Shown: positions 43,458-52,212 of the stretch, in pieces
Layout of the letters: every line of letters starts with the position of its first letter
Position numbering within the stretch: the stretch's first letter is position 1
Source of the DNA: Roseovarius sp. THAF9
GTDB lineage: Bacteria; Pseudomonadota; Alphaproteobacteria; Rhodobacterales; Rhodobacteraceae
Direction: 5' to 3'
Assembly: GCF_009363715.1 (NCBI RefSeq)
Contig: NZ_CP045404.1
Location: forward strand, 2,386,001 to 2,450,000
Length of the DNA stretch: 64,000 bases
Notes under the pieces: model-generated
The model's input: only the letters and a program-made list of their open reading frames with translations
Told to the model about the DNA's origin: nothing
The model's database searches: none
Program-made: the position numbers and the translations under genes

Positions 43458-45503
43458 TTAGAACGCCTGCGTCAAAGAAACCCTGAACGTTCTTCCTGGC
43501 GCCTTTCGCGTGGGCGAGGACAGATGCCCAACATAATTCTTGTCGAACGCGTTCTCGATCCCGAACCGCACCTCGGTGTCTTCCAGCCAGTTTGTCTCGG
43601 GTCTCCAGGTGGCGCGCAGATTATGCACCGTCGTGTCGCCCAGATCCGCGCCCAGCGCGTCGAACCGGTCGGCGGCATGCACTACCTCCCAGCTCAAGTC
43701 GAGGTCGTCACCCACCCGCTGGCCCACCGTCAGTTGCAGGCGATCCGCCGCACTGTTGCGCCAGGTATCCGAGGTGCCGTCGGGGTTGTATTCCCGCCCC
43801 TCGCCGACATGCCCTGCGAAATCGACATAGAAACCGCCCGCCGTGCCATAGGACGCCTCAAGCTCAAGCCCCTCGGTCGTCACGCCGTCAAGGTCGGTCC
43901 CCGTTGCCCCGGCCACGGTATAGGTGGTGATATCCCACAGTTTCGTCTGGTAAAGGTTGCCGCGCACGGTGAACGAATCGCCTTCCGCGAAGACATCGGT
44001 GCCGGTATAGTCGGCACCGATCTCTAACGTGTGCGACTTTTCCGTCATGGCCAGCCGGCGCTGCGACGTGCGCGTGGAATCAAGATCATCGATCAGCGGC
44101 AGGCTTTCGGTATAAGCCGCACTGCCGAACACCGAGACCCCGTTGCCGAAATCATAGGCCAGCGCCAGCCCCCCCATCAGCGCATCGTTGCTGTAGCTGT
44201 CGGGCACCCCGGCCAACGGCACCGAGCTTTCGATCCGCGAGCTTTCATAGCGCAGCGCCGGCGTTACCGTCACCTGGCCGATCGTCATCTCGTTCACCAC
44301 GAAGGCGGCAAAGCGGTCATCCGTACCGCCCGGTGCCGCGGCCGCATCAAGGCGCTTCTTGTGAATGCCTTCGATCCCGGCCAGCATGTCATGCTCGACC
44401 TGTCCGGTCGTAAACAGCGCCCGGTTCGAAAGGGTCAGCTTCGTCGTCTCGTAACGGTTGTCGGCACAGATAACGCCGAAGAACGGATTGGCGCAGAAGA
44501 CCGCTACCGGCTGTCCGCCCTGAAAGGGCGAGCTTCCGTCGATATAGGTCGTGTCGATCTTCTGGTCGGCATAGGACAGGTTCGCCCGCAGGTCGATCAG
44601 GTCGTTGACAGGGTTGAAGCGATATTCGACGGTCGTCTGTTTCGTGTCGGTGACGCGGTCAACCCGGCCAAAGCTGCCCGCCGTCGTCTGGAACTGGTCA
44701 TAGGGCACGTCCTTGTCGTCGGCCTCGGTCCTTGAATGGCTGAACATCAGCGAATGCGCATCGTCGTCGCCAAAGGTGAATCGGGCCTTGGCCAGGAAGG
44801 ACGGCGTCTCGAAAGAACTGTTGCCGATCTTCGTGCCGTCCCCGGCCTCCAGCGTGCCCTGGTCGCGCCAGGTATAGTTCAACAGGAACTCGGCCCCCTC
44901 GACCGGCATCCACGCAAGGTTCGTCGAACTGGTGAAGCCATGTCCATTCGAGCTGAACTCCAGCGTCTGCGACCCGCCAAAGCCGGGCACCCCGCCGGTA
45001 AAGTCCGACGCGTCCTTGGTCTCCAGCTTCACCACGCCCCCCACGATGCCCGAGCCATAGGCAAAACTGCCGATCGTTCCCCGGATCACCTCGACTTCCT
45101 TGTAAAGCAGCGGATCGGTGAAAAGCTGCGTGCCCAGCCGATAGATCTCTTCCGACCCGACCGAGGCGCCGTCGATCTGCACCGCGATCTTCTGGTCAGA
45201 GCCATAGGTGGTGTTGGCACCGAACCCGCGGATATTGATCCCCGACCCCTGCGGCGTAGTGCCGTTCACCAGCGTCACGCCGGGCACCGAATCGATCAGC
45301 TGCGCGACCGTGCTGGCCTGCCGATCCTTGATCTCCTCTTCGTCGACAACGGTCCGGGGCAGCGCCGTGCCGAATGTCAGGTCCCTTTTGCCGGGGGTCA
45401 GGACGAGGGTCCCCAGAAAGCCGGGCTCTTCCTGCGCTATGGCCGTTCCGGCCAGGGACAGGCAGACGAGCGCGGTCGTCCCACGCATGAATGTGGTAAG
45501 CAT
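43458..45503 (-). CDS. hmuR: TonB-dependent heme/hemoglobin outer-membrane receptor
   Basis: The 681-residue outer-membrane protein has a signal peptide (TTFMRGTTALVCLSLAGTAI). A plug domain follows (about 45-160: TVVDEEEIKDRQASTVAQLI, GINIRGFGANT, YKEVEVIRGTIGSFAYGSG), and a beta-barrel ends in the aromatic signature RTFRVSLTQAF. Divergence from hmuSTUV supports heme or hemoglobin as ligand. ATG 45503 is the best start, with AAGGA 8 bp upstream; frames from 45512 and 45581 are alternatives. The CANPFFGVICADN segment near residue 339 is a Cys pair seldom seen in a barrel. Confidence 0.88.
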   Translation of the reverse strand: MLTTFMRGTTALVCLSLAGTAIAQEEPGFLGTLVLTPGKRDLTFGTALPRTVVDEEEIKDRQASTVAQLIDSVPGVTLVNGTTPQGSGINIRGFGANTTYGSDQKIAVQIDGASVGSEEIYRLGTQLFTDPLLYKEVEVIRGTIGSFAYGSGIVGGVVKLETKDASDFTGGVPGFGGSQTLEFSSNGHGFTSSTNLAWMPVEGAEFLLNYTWRDQGTLEAGDGTKIGNSSFETPSFLAKARFTFGDDDAHSLMFSHSRTEADDKDVPYDQFQTTAGSFGRVDRVTDTKQTTVEYRFNPVNDLIDLRANLSYADQKIDTTYIDGSSPFQGGQPVAVFCANPFFGVICADNRYETTKLTLSNRALFTTGQVEHDMLAGIEGIHKKRLDAAAAPGGTDDRFAAFVVNEMTIGQVTVTPALRYESSRIESSVPLAGVPDSYSNDALMGGLALAYDFGNGVSVFGSAAYTESLPLIDDLDSTRTSQRRLAMTEKSHTLEIGADYTGTDVFAEGDSFTVRGNLYQTKLWDITTYTVAGATGTDLDGVTTEGLELEASYGTAGGFYVDFAGHVGEGREYNPDGTSDTWRNSAADRLQLTVGQRVGDDLDLSWEVVHAADRFDALGADLGDTTVHNLRATWRPETNWLEDTEVRFGIENAFDKNYVGHLSSPTRKAPGRTFRVSLTQAF

Positions 45504-45595
45504 AAACGCCATCCTTGTTGCACGTTTGTCACCGATGCTTGCGAAGGGCTGGCGCGGTAGATTTGTTGATTTGCGATGCATTTCATCGCGATGGG

Positions 45596-45628
45596 TTGCA
45601 CCGTTACTCGTAACCGACTAAAATAGTC
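45596..45628 (+). promoter_or_regulatory. hmu promoter with two overlapping dyads
   Basis: A sigma-70-like promoter, TTGCAC (45596-45601), 17 bp, TAAAAT (45619-45624), points to hmuSTUV. Two dyads sit on it: GTTAC-TC-GTAAC (45603-45614) in the spacer and GACTA-AAA-TAGTC (45616-45628) over the -10 box. Repressor binding there would block transcription. TTGACT at 45630-45625 on the other strand may serve the divergent receptor gene. The regulator is not identified; an iron-responsive repressor is likely. Confidence 0.6.
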
Positions 45629-45705
45629 AAGTAATTTATCGACAGCCACGCTCCAGAGCATCGCGAGCCAAGCCATCGGACCCAGCTTCAATCCGAGGAT
45701 GCCCA

Positions 45706-46758
45706 ATGAGCGAGCGATCTGCCCCCACCCCCGAATCCATACGTGCCTTCCAGGCCGATAACCCCAAAATGCGCACCCGCGATCAGGCCGACGCGCTCGG
45801 GATTCCAGAGGCGCAGCTTGTCGCCGCCCATGTCGGCCGCGGCACGGTGCGAATTGCCGCGCATCCCGACCGGGTGATCCCCGCCGCCGAGAAGCTGGGC
45901 GAGGTCATGGCCCTGACCCGGGTCGAGGCCTGCGTGCACGAGAAGGTGGGCGAATACGGCAACTACCATCCCGGCGACCATGCCGCGATGACCCTGACCG
46001 AGGATATCGACCTGCGGATTTTCCAGTCGCACTGGGTGCACGCCTACGCCGTGGAAAGCCTGACCGAGGATGGCCCGCGCCGGTCACTCCAGGTGTTCGA
46101 CGCCGCCGGCGACGCCGTGCACAAGATCCACCTGCGCGAAGCCTCGTATCATGACGCTTGGGCGGGTGTCCTCAAAGACCTCGCGCACGAGAACCAGGCC
46201 GACGGTCAGACCGTCACCGCGCGCCAACCCGTCGAAGCGCCGAAATCACGGCCCGACAAGCTCGACATCCTGCGCGAGGAATGGGCGCGCCTGACCGACA
46301 CGCACCAGTTCCTGCGCCTGTGCTCGAAGCTGAAGATGAATCGCTTGGGCGCCTACCGCATCGCGGGCGCGCCCTTCGTGCGCCAGCTTGACCCCACTGC
46401 GGTCGACGCCATGCTGCACGCCGTGCGCGGTGCCGGGATCGAGATCATGCTTTTCGTCGGCAACCGCGGTTGCATCCAGATCCATTCCGGCCCGATCCGC
46501 AACCTGCGCCCGATGGGGCCGTGGCAGAACGTGATGGACCCCGGCTTCAACCTGCACCTGCGGCGCGACAAGGTGGCCGAGGTCTGGGCCGTCGAGAAAC
46601 CCACCCAACGCGGCCCCGCCATCTCGGTCGAGGCGTTCGATGCCGAGGGCGGCCTGATTTTCCAGACCTTCGGGCTGGGCAAGGAAGGACGCGATTCGCG
46701 GCTTGAATGGGGCCGGATCGTCGCGGATCTGCCTTCGCTTGAAGAGGTGCTGGCATGA
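45706..46758 (+). CDS. hmuS: Hemin-degrading / heme-handling factor HmuS
   Basis: The 350-residue cytoplasmic protein has two repeated HemS/ChuS-like domains (about 1-170 and 185-350). The first contains HEKVGEYGNYHPGDHAAMTL near 77-96, and the second FVGNRGCIQIHSGPIRNLRP and WAVEKPTQRGPAISVEAFD. It binds incoming heme and probably releases iron by ring opening. Length is full. It heads the hmuSTUV operon and its stop overlaps hmuT (ATGA). Confidence 0.9.
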   Translation: MSERSAPTPESIRAFQADNPKMRTRDQADALGIPEAQLVAAHVGRGTVRIAAHPDRVIPAAEKLGEVMALTRVEACVHEKVGEYGNYHPGDHAAMTLTEDIDLRIFQSHWVHAYAVESLTEDGPRRSLQVFDAAGDAVHKIHLREASYHDAWAGVLKDLAHENQADGQTVTARQPVEAPKSRPDKLDILREEWARLTDTHQFLRLCSKLKMNRLGAYRIAGAPFVRQLDPTAVDAMLHAVRGAGIEIMLFVGNRGCIQIHSGPIRNLRPMGPWQNVMDPGFNLHLRRDKVAEVWAVEKPTQRGPAISVEAFDAEGGLIFQTFGLGKEGRDSRLEWGRIVADLPSLEEVLA

Positions 46759-47651
46759 TGTGCAGCAAATCGACGGGCGCCGCGATTGCCGCGATCTGCA
46801 CCTCGATGGTCGGGGCCTTCGTCGCCTTGGCCGTCAGCGCGCAGCAGGCCGAGACCCCTGCCAATCCACATGCCGAGATTCTGTCAATCGGCAGCGCGGT
46901 GACCGAGATCGTCGCTGCCTTGGGACAGGAGCACCGGCTGAAGGCGCGCGACACGACTTCAACTTATCCGCCTTCCGTCCAAGACCTGCCCGACGTGGGC
47001 TATATGCGCGCGCTCTCGCCCGAGGGCGTTCTGTCGGTTGGCCCATCCCTCATCATATCCGGCGAAGGCGCCGGCCCGCCCGAGGCGCTGGACGTGATCC
47101 GGGCCGCAGATGTCGAGTTCGTCGAGGTGCCCAACGCCCTGACCACCGACGGCATCCTGCGCAAGATCGACATCGTGGGCGACGCGCTTGACGTGCCCGA
47201 GCGGGCCGATGCCCTCGCCGCCGAGGTCGAGACCGAGATGCAGGCGGCCATCGAGGACGCCCGCCGACCCGAGGCCGATAAGAAGCGCGTGCTGTTCGTG
47301 CTCTCGACCCAAGGCGGCCGGATCAACGCTTCGGGCACCGGCACCGCCGCCGACGCGATCATGCGCATGGCCGGCGGCGTGAATGCGATCTCTGAATTCG
47401 AAGGCTACAAGCAGATCACCGACGAGGCGATAGGCACCGCCGCGCCCGACGTGATCCTGATGATGGACCGCACCGGCGATCATGCCGCCGACGATGACAC
47501 GCTCTTTGCCATGCCCGCGATCCGCATGACCCCCGCGGCACAGGACCGTGCAGTGGTGCGCATGGACGGCCTTCTGCTGCTCGGCTTCGGCCCCCGCACC
47601 GCGACCGGTATCCGCCAGCTCAACGCTGCGCTTTACGGCACGGACAGCTAG
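46755..47651 (+). CDS. hmuT: Heme ABC transporter, periplasmic binding protein
   Basis: The 298-residue class III binding protein has a signal peptide within the first 30 residues (GAFVALAVSAQQAE) and two lobes joined by a long helix. EILSIGSAVTEIVAALGQEH near 41-60 is the family's N-terminal motif, and a Tyr in VGYMRALSPEGVLSVGPSL near 80 is the expected heme ligand region. It hands heme to HmuUV. Confidence 0.9.
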   Translation: MMCSKSTGAAIAAICTSMVGAFVALAVSAQQAETPANPHAEILSIGSAVTEIVAALGQEHRLKARDTTSTYPPSVQDLPDVGYMRALSPEGVLSVGPSLIISGEGAGPPEALDVIRAADVEFVEVPNALTTDGILRKIDIVGDALDVPERADALAAEVETEMQAAIEDARRPEADKKRVLFVLSTQGGRINASGTGTAADAIMRMAGGVNAISEFEGYKQITDEAIGTAAPDVILMMDRTGDHAADDDTLFAMPAIRMTPAAQDRAVVRMDGLLLLGFGPRTATGIRQLNAALYGTDS

Positions 47652-47654
47652 ACC

Positions 47655-48722
47655 ATGGCCGCCGTCACCGATATCGACGCCGCCCCACGTGACCGCGCAT
47701 CCCGCGCACGCGCCATGCATTGGGCGCTGGCGGCGGCGCTGGTCCTCGTGTCCCTCGCCAGCCTTCAGGTCGGCGCGACCGATGTGACTCTTTCGAACCT
47801 CGCGGCCAAGCTGGCCCGGGGCGAGGCGCTGACCCAGATGGACCGCGTCGTGCTGTGGGATATCCGCCTTCCGCGCCTCGCCATGGGCGGCCTTGTCGGC
47901 GCGGCCCTCGCGGTGTCGGGAGCCGCGATGCAGGGGCTGTTCCGCAACCCGTTGGCCGATCCCGGTATCGTCGGCGTGGGTGCCGGCGCCGGGCTGGGGG
48001 CCATCCTCGCTATCGTGCTGGGCGGTCTTCTTCCGCCGTGGGTCAGCACCGTCACCGGCAACCAGTTGACGCCCTTCGCCGCGTTTCTCGGGGGATGGGG
48101 TTCGACTCTCCTGCTCTACCGCGTCGCCACGCGCCAGGGGCACACGTCTGTGGCCACGATGCTGTTGGCGGGCATCGCGCTCGGGGCGCTGGCCGGGGCG
48201 GTGTCAGGCATCCTGGTCTATATCGCCAACGACACGCAATTACGCGACCTGACCTTCTGGGGCCTCGGCTCTCTGGCCGGGGCCAGCTGGGCAAAGGTGC
48301 TGACGGCGGGGCCGATGATCCTGCTGGCCATCGCCGCCGCGCTGACGCTGGGGCGCGGCCTGAACGGGCTGGCCCTCGGCGAGGCGACGGCGGCCCATAT
48401 CGGCGTCAGCGTCCAGCGCCTGAAATCCATCGCGATCCTCGCCGTCGCGGCGGCCACCGGCGCCGCCGTCGCCGTCTCCGGCGGCATTGGCTTTGTCGGC
48501 ATCGTGGTACCGCATCTCCTCCGGCTCGCCTCGGGCCCCGACCACCGCACGCTGCTTCTGAACTCCGCGCTGCTTGGCGCCATCCTGCTGATCCTCGCGG
48601 ACGTCATAGCACGGGTCGTGATCGCCCCGGCCGAACTGCCCATCGGGATCGTCACGGCAGTGCTCGGGGCGCCGGTCTTTCTGTGGATCCTGCTGACACG
48701 CCGGGGGCTTGCCGACCTATGA
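47655..48722 (+). CDS. hmuU: Heme ABC transporter permease
   Basis: The 355-residue FecCD-family permease has about ten membrane segments. Typical sites are [20 protein letters not shown] near residue 72-91 and [20 protein letters not shown] near 95. Near residue 276 the [11 protein letters not shown] coupling-helix region contacts HmuV. It begins 3 bp after hmuT and overlaps hmuV (ATGA). Confidence 0.92.
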   Translation: MAAVTDIDAAPRDRASRARAMHWALAAALVLVSLASLQVGATDVTLSNLAAKLARGEALTQMDRVVLWDIRLPRLAMGGLVGAALAVSGAAMQGLFRNPLADPGIVGVGAGAGLGAILAIVLGGLLPPWVSTVTGNQLTPFAAFLGGWGSTLLLYRVATRQGHTSVATMLLAGIALGALAGAVSGILVYIANDTQLRDLTFWGLGSLAGASWAKVLTAGPMILLAIAAALTLGRGLNGLALGEATAAHIGVSVQRLKSIAILAVAAATGAAVAVSGGIGFVGIVVPHLLRLASGPDHRTLLLNSALLGAILLILADVIARVVIAPAELPIGIVTAVLGAPVFLWILLTRRGLADL

Positions 48723-49501
48723 GCTTCACCGCCGAGAACATCCGAGTCTCCTATGGCAGCCGCGAGGCCCTGCGCGGGGTTTCCCTCACTGCCGAAGCCG
48801 GCGCGGTCACGGCCATCGTCGGCCCAAACGGCTCGGGCAAGTCCACCCTGTTGGGGGCGATGACGGCCTCCCTGCCCCATACCGGCGCGGTCCGCCTGAA
48901 CGGCCGCGACATAGCGGCAATGAAACCATGGGAACTGGCCGCCGAACGCGCAGTCCTGCCACAGGCGGCGCGCCTCGCCTTCCCCTTCACGGTGATCGAG
49001 GTGGTGCGCCTCGGCCTGCAATCGGGCTCCGCCGGCGACCGCCCCGAGGTTCCGATGCAGGCTTTGTCCCGCGTCGGCCTTGCCCACCATGCCAACCGCA
49101 CCTTTCAGGAGCTGTCCGGCGGCGAGGCGCAGCGCGTCATGCTGGCCCGCGTGCTCGCCCAGGTCTGGAGCCCGGTCGAGCATGATCGCCCCCGCTGGCT
49201 GTTGCTGGACGAGCCTGTCAGCAGCCTCGATATCGCGCACCAATTGCAAGTGATGGAACTCGCTCGCAGCTTCGCCCGTGCAGGCGGCGGCGTGATCGCC
49301 GTCATGCACGACCTGAACCTGACAGCACTTTTCGCCGACCGCGTCGCTGTCCTGTCCGAAGGGCAGCGCCTGGCCTTCGGCACGCCCGCCGAGGTGCTGA
49401 CCGATGACACACTCTCGCGGGCCTATGGCTGCGAACTGCGTGTTTCCTCTCCACCGCCCGCCGGTGTGCCCTATATACTGCCGCACGCGGCCTCTGCCTG
49501 A
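48719..49501 (+). CDS. hmuV: Heme ABC transporter ATPase
   Basis: The 260-residue ATP-binding subunit shows the Walker A box VGPNGSGKSTLL near residue 36-47, signature LSGGEAQRVMLARVLAQ near 134, Walker B WLLLDEPVSSLD near 160, and the switch His in AVMHDLNL near 194. It powers heme import through HmuU. ATG 48719 overlaps the hmuU stop; a longer frame upstream is the shadow of hmuU. Confidence 0.94.
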   Translation: MSFTAENIRVSYGSREALRGVSLTAEAGAVTAIVGPNGSGKSTLLGAMTASLPHTGAVRLNGRDIAAMKPWELAAERAVLPQAARLAFPFTVIEVVRLGLQSGSAGDRPEVPMQALSRVGLAHHANRTFQELSGGEAQRVMLARVLAQVWSPVEHDRPRWLLLDEPVSSLDIAHQLQVMELARSFARAGGGVIAVMHDLNLTALFADRVAVLSEGQRLAFGTPAEVLTDDTLSRAYGCELRVSSPPPAGVPYILPHAASA

Positions 49502-49512
49502 AAGGATACCCT

Positions 49513-50262
49513 GTGCGCCTTGCCATTGTCTTTCTCTGCCTCGCGGCGCCCGCGCTGGCGCAAGCCCCTGCGGATATCGTCATTCTGGGCGAGGTGCATG
49601 ACAATCCCGACGCCCATCTGGGCCAGGCCGCTGCGATTTCCGAATTGCAACCCAGCGCGGTCGTCTTCGAGATGCTGACCGCCGAAGAGGCCGCCCGCGT
49701 CGATGCCGACCGCGCGCTGGCCGAAGAGGCATGGACGGCCAGCGGCTGGAGCGACTTCGACCTCTACGCACCCATCTTCGACGCCTTGGGCGACGCCCGG
49801 ATCATCGGCGCCGCCGCTCCGCGCGACAGCGTGCGTACGGTCTATACCGAGGGTGCCGCCAAAATCTTCGGCCCCGACGCCGCGCGTTTTGGCCTGGACA
49901 CGCCCCTGCCCGAAGATCAGCAGACCATTCGCGAAGACATGCAGTTCGCCGCCCATTGCGAGGCGATGCCGCGCGACATGATGGCCGGGATGGTCGCCGT
50001 GCAACGCTACCGTGACGCGGTGTTCGCGCGCGCAGCCCTCGACGCGCTCGAAACCCACGGCGCGCCCGTCGTCGTGATCGCCGGAAACGGCCACGCCCGC
50101 ACCGACTGGGGCATTCCCGCGATGATCGCCCGGGCGGAGCCGGACGTCACCACGCACTCCATCGGTTTTGTCGAGGCCGGGACCGACACGCCGTTCGACG
50201 AGACCCGCACGGTGCCCCCGGCCGAGCGGGACGACCCCTGTGCTTCGCTCACCAACCAGTAA
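49513..50262 (+). CDS. ChaN-family heme-binding exported protein
   Basis: The 249-residue protein begins at GTG 49513 (AAAGGA upstream) with a short signal (MRLAIVFLCLAAPALAQA). ADIVILGEVHDNPDAHLGQA near residue 20-39 and VVIAGNGHARTDWGIP near 188 match the ChaN/PF04187 family, whose studied members bind stacked heme. It is not lipidated here, as no lipobox Cys is present. It follows hmuV by 11 bp and so is part of the heme operon. Confidence 0.85.
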   Translation: MRLAIVFLCLAAPALAQAPADIVILGEVHDNPDAHLGQAAAISELQPSAVVFEMLTAEEAARVDADRALAEEAWTASGWSDFDLYAPIFDALGDARIIGAAAPRDSVRTVYTEGAAKIFGPDAARFGLDTPLPEDQQTIREDMQFAAHCEAMPRDMMAGMVAVQRYRDAVFARAALDALETHGAPVVVIAGNGHARTDWGIPAMIARAEPDVTTHSIGFVEAGTDTPFDETRTVPPAERDDPCASLTNQ

Positions 50263-50273
50263 GGACCCACCAC

Positions 50274-50600
50274 ATGTATCTTGCCATGAACCGTTTCACC
50301 GTCCCCTTGGAAAACGCCGCTGAGTTCGAGGACCTGTGGCTGAGCCGCGAAAGCCGCCTCAAGGACATGGCGGGCTTCGTGTCGTTCCACATGCTGAAGG
50401 GCCCCGAGGAAGACGGTCGCGTGCTCTACGCTTCACATACCGTCTGGGAAAGCGAAGAGCATTTCCGCGCCTGGACGACCAGCGAGGAGTTCCGCGCCTC
50501 CCACGCCCGTGCCGGCCAAAGCCGCAAGCTGCACGAAGGCACGCCGCGTTTCGAAGGGTTTCGCGCGATCCAGAAAATCGACGCCAACGCCCCGGCATGA
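50274..50600 (+). CDS. IsdG-like antibiotic-biosynthesis-monooxygenase-fold heme oxygenase
   Basis: The 108-residue ferredoxin-like protein opens with MNRFTVPLENAAEFEDLWLS and contains FVSFHMLKGPEE near 39-50 and SHTVWESEEHFRAWTTSEEF near 58-77. The Asn near residue 6, Trp near 66 and His near 75 resemble the Asn-Trp-His set of IsdG-type heme oxygenases. In alphaproteobacteria such a gene (HmuQ type) degrades imported heme in the cytoplasm. It lies 11 bp after the ChaN-like gene. Confidence 0.8.
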   Translation: MYLAMNRFTVPLENAAEFEDLWLSRESRLKDMAGFVSFHMLKGPEEDGRVLYASHTVWESEEHFRAWTTSEEFRASHARAGQSRKLHEGTPRFEGFRAIQKIDANAPA

Positions 50601-50965
50601 CCCCGCAGATCACACGCACCGCGCCCGTGTTTCGCAGCTTCGACGAAGCCCGGGCGCGGGCGTTCTACGTCGACTGGCTGGGCTTCGACTGGACCGGCGA
50701 GGTCCGCGTGTTCCCCGGCGCCGCGGTCTACGCCTTCCTGCGGCTAGGGGATTTCCACCTGCACCTGACCGAGCACCACGGCGATGCCACGCCCGGGTCT
50801 ACCGCCATGGTCCATGTCGACAACCTGCGCGACTGGCACGCCACCCTGCCGCACAATCCGAACATGCGCCCCGGCCTGGAGCCGTTACCTTGGGGCCTTC
50901 AGATGGAGGTAACCGACCCGTTCGGAAACCGCCTTCGTTTTCTCGATCAAGGCGACGATGCATGA
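50597..50965 (+). CDS. VOC-superfamily (glyoxalase/bleomycin-resistance-like) protein
   Basis: The 122-residue protein has the beta-alpha-beta-beta-beta repeats of the vicinal oxygen chelate fold: FRSFDEARARAFYVDWLGFD near residue 11-30, FHLHLTEHHGD near 54, and LQMEVTDPFGNRLRFLD near 101-117, where the Glu would be a metal ligand. ATG 50597 overlaps the previous stop (ATGA). Function is unknown; it is the last gene of the hmu operon before the terminator at 51043. Confidence 0.85.
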   Translation: MTPQITRTAPVFRSFDEARARAFYVDWLGFDWTGEVRVFPGAAVYAFLRLGDFHLHLTEHHGDATPGSTAMVHVDNLRDWHATLPHNPNMRPGLEPLPWGLQMEVTDPFGNRLRFLDQGDDA

Positions 50966-51003
50966 TGCCCTCGTGACTGTGCAGACCCGGCCGCGAACAT
51001 TTC

Positions 51004-51033
51004 TTGACCAAAACAATCGGAATAAGGTATCAA
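51004..51033 (+). promoter_or_regulatory. hemP: Candidate hemP promoter
   Basis: TTGACC (51004-51009) and TATCAA (51028-51033) are 18 bp apart. An imperfect dyad ATAAGGTAT...ATATCCTTAT spans 51022-51041. Transcription from here would pass through the hairpin at 51043 before hemP, so the two may act together. Confidence 0.4.
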
Positions 51034-51042
51034 TATCCTTAT

Positions 51043-51067
51043 CCCGACTCGAAAGGTCGGGTTTCTT
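51043..51067 (+). terminator. Terminator or attenuator hairpin between the hmu operon and hemP
   Basis: The stem CCCGAC with GTCGGG (plus one T-G pair) is followed by TTTCTT. It ends the hmu operon 78 bp after the VOC gene. Because a promoter-like pair lies just before it, it could also act as an attenuator in the hemP leader. Confidence 0.6.
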
Positions 51068-51133
51068 CTGGCCCCGCTCCGCGCAGTCGCACACCGCCCG
51101 CGGTTCTGCCAAGGCCACCGGAAAGGTTGCTGA

Positions 51134-51301
51134 ATGACGACATCTGAACCCGCCTCATCCCCCGCGCCTGACACGGACGGCATTGCCATTCACGATGCCC
51201 GCGATCTGGTTCCGAACGGTGTCACGGCCAACATCGCGCTCGATGGCCAGTTGTATACCCTGCGCATCACCCAAGCCGGCAACCTGATCCTGACCAAGTG
51301 A
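51134..51301 (+). CDS. hemP: Hemin uptake protein HemP
   Basis: The 55-residue protein matches the HemP family: a short variable head, then DGIAIHDARDLVPNG, TANIALDGQLYTLRITQAGN and a C-terminal LILTK. HemP-type (HmuP-like) proteins are small and act in regulation of heme uptake genes in other alphaproteobacteria. GGAAAGGTTGCTGA precedes the ATG. Placed right after the hmu genes, it supports a heme-uptake role for the whole locus. Confidence 0.9.
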   Translation: MTTSEPASSPAPDTDGIAIHDARDLVPNGVTANIALDGQLYTLRITQAGNLILTK

Positions 51302-51350
51302 CCCCCGATCCAATCCCAAGCCAGTCCCAGCCACACCGCCGCGAGGCCCC

Positions 51351-51611
51351 ATGCCGAAAGTTCCAAGTCCCTGCATCGACGTCTGCAAGTTCAAGCGCGA
51401 GGGCCACTGCATCGGCTGCTCGATGACAAAGGCTCAGAAAAGCCTGTTCAAGCAGCTGAAAAAGGACAAGCAGCGCGAAGCCTTCGTCGAACTTCTGGTG
51501 GCGCAACAGGCCACGATGGGCCGCTACAAGCACTGGGAGGCGGCCTATGCCAAGAAATGCCGCAAGAAGAAAGTGACGCTCACCGCGATCGAGGGCGGCA
51601 AGGCCGCCTGA
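51351..51611 (+). CDS. DUF1289 protein (second copy)
   Basis: The 86-residue protein has the Cys pattern CIDVCKFKREGHCIGCSMT near residue 8-26 and a very basic tail (KKCRKKK). It is a paralogue of the DUF1289 protein at 13316, which has the same C-x3-C...C-x2-C spacing. Probably metal-binding; function unknown. It follows hemP by 49 bp and may be cotranscribed. Confidence 0.83.
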   Translation: MPKVPSPCIDVCKFKREGHCIGCSMTKAQKSLFKQLKKDKQREAFVELLVAQQATMGRYKHWEAAYAKKCRKKKVTLTAIEGGKAA

Positions 51612-51681
51612 GGCGGAATCCCCCCCCCACGCCGTACACCGCGAAAGACACAGGACCAGACCTTAGGATAATCGACCCTTC

Positions 51682-52104
51682 ATGACCTCAGCACTGCGCC
51701 TCCCACACTATGACGGTTTGCGTGACAACCGGATCGAGACAGGCCACACGCCTCTGCTCGACCACCTGCGCCAAGTCGCGCGGGACGCGCGATGCAAAAG
51801 CTATGTCGACCTTTTCGGCGCCTGCGCTTCGCTGTCGGTCAACCGAGATATCGCCACGCAAGCGGCGTCGGACGTGCTGATGCGCTGCCTGTCGCAGGCG
51901 CTCGGCCGCCGGCCGATCCTGTTCCGCGCCGGTGAAATCGAAACCTCGTTCGACGAGGACTGGCTGCTCGCTCTCGCCCGCAGCCTTCAGACGGGTGACA
52001 CGGCCAGTTGCACCTTCCTGCTGCATTCCCGTGTTCCCAAACACGCACACCGCAATCTCGTCTTTCTTTTGGGTAACGTGGCTGACAATTTTCCTCAGTT
52101 TTAG
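51682..52104 (+). CDS. Hypothetical protein upstream of dps
   Basis: A 140-residue soluble protein with no signal or membrane segment, and no motif I recognise. It has two Cys residues in CKSYVDLFGAC near residue 38-48, and a FRAGEIETSFDEDWLLALAR segment near 81-100. The Irr-type box overlaps its stop codon. Codon use resembles the neighbours. The place between hemP/DUF1289 and dps suggests an iron-related role, which is inference only. Confidence 0.6.
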   Translation: MTSALRLPHYDGLRDNRIETGHTPLLDHLRQVARDARCKSYVDLFGACASLSVNRDIATQAASDVLMRCLSQALGRRPILFRAGEIETSFDEDWLLALARSLQTGDTASCTFLLHSRVPKHAHRNLVFLLGNVADNFPQF

Positions 52105-52116
52105 AAAGATTCTAAA
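52100..52116 (+). promoter_or_regulatory. Irr-type iron control element (ICE box) upstream of dps
   Basis: TTTAGAA-AGA-TTCTAAA is a perfect 7+7 palindrome with a 3-bp centre, matching the consensus for the Irr regulator of alphaproteobacteria. It lies about 97 bp before the dps start and includes the TAG stop of the upstream gene. Irr normally represses iron-storage genes when iron is low. Confidence 0.8.
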
Positions 52117-52212
52117 TCAGCTTGCCGAGCGGCTGCACCGGCACTATCTTGGCGATTGCAAGCCAGCCAATAGCCAGCCAGCGAATTCCCCGAAACAACT
52201 CAGGAGGCGAGA

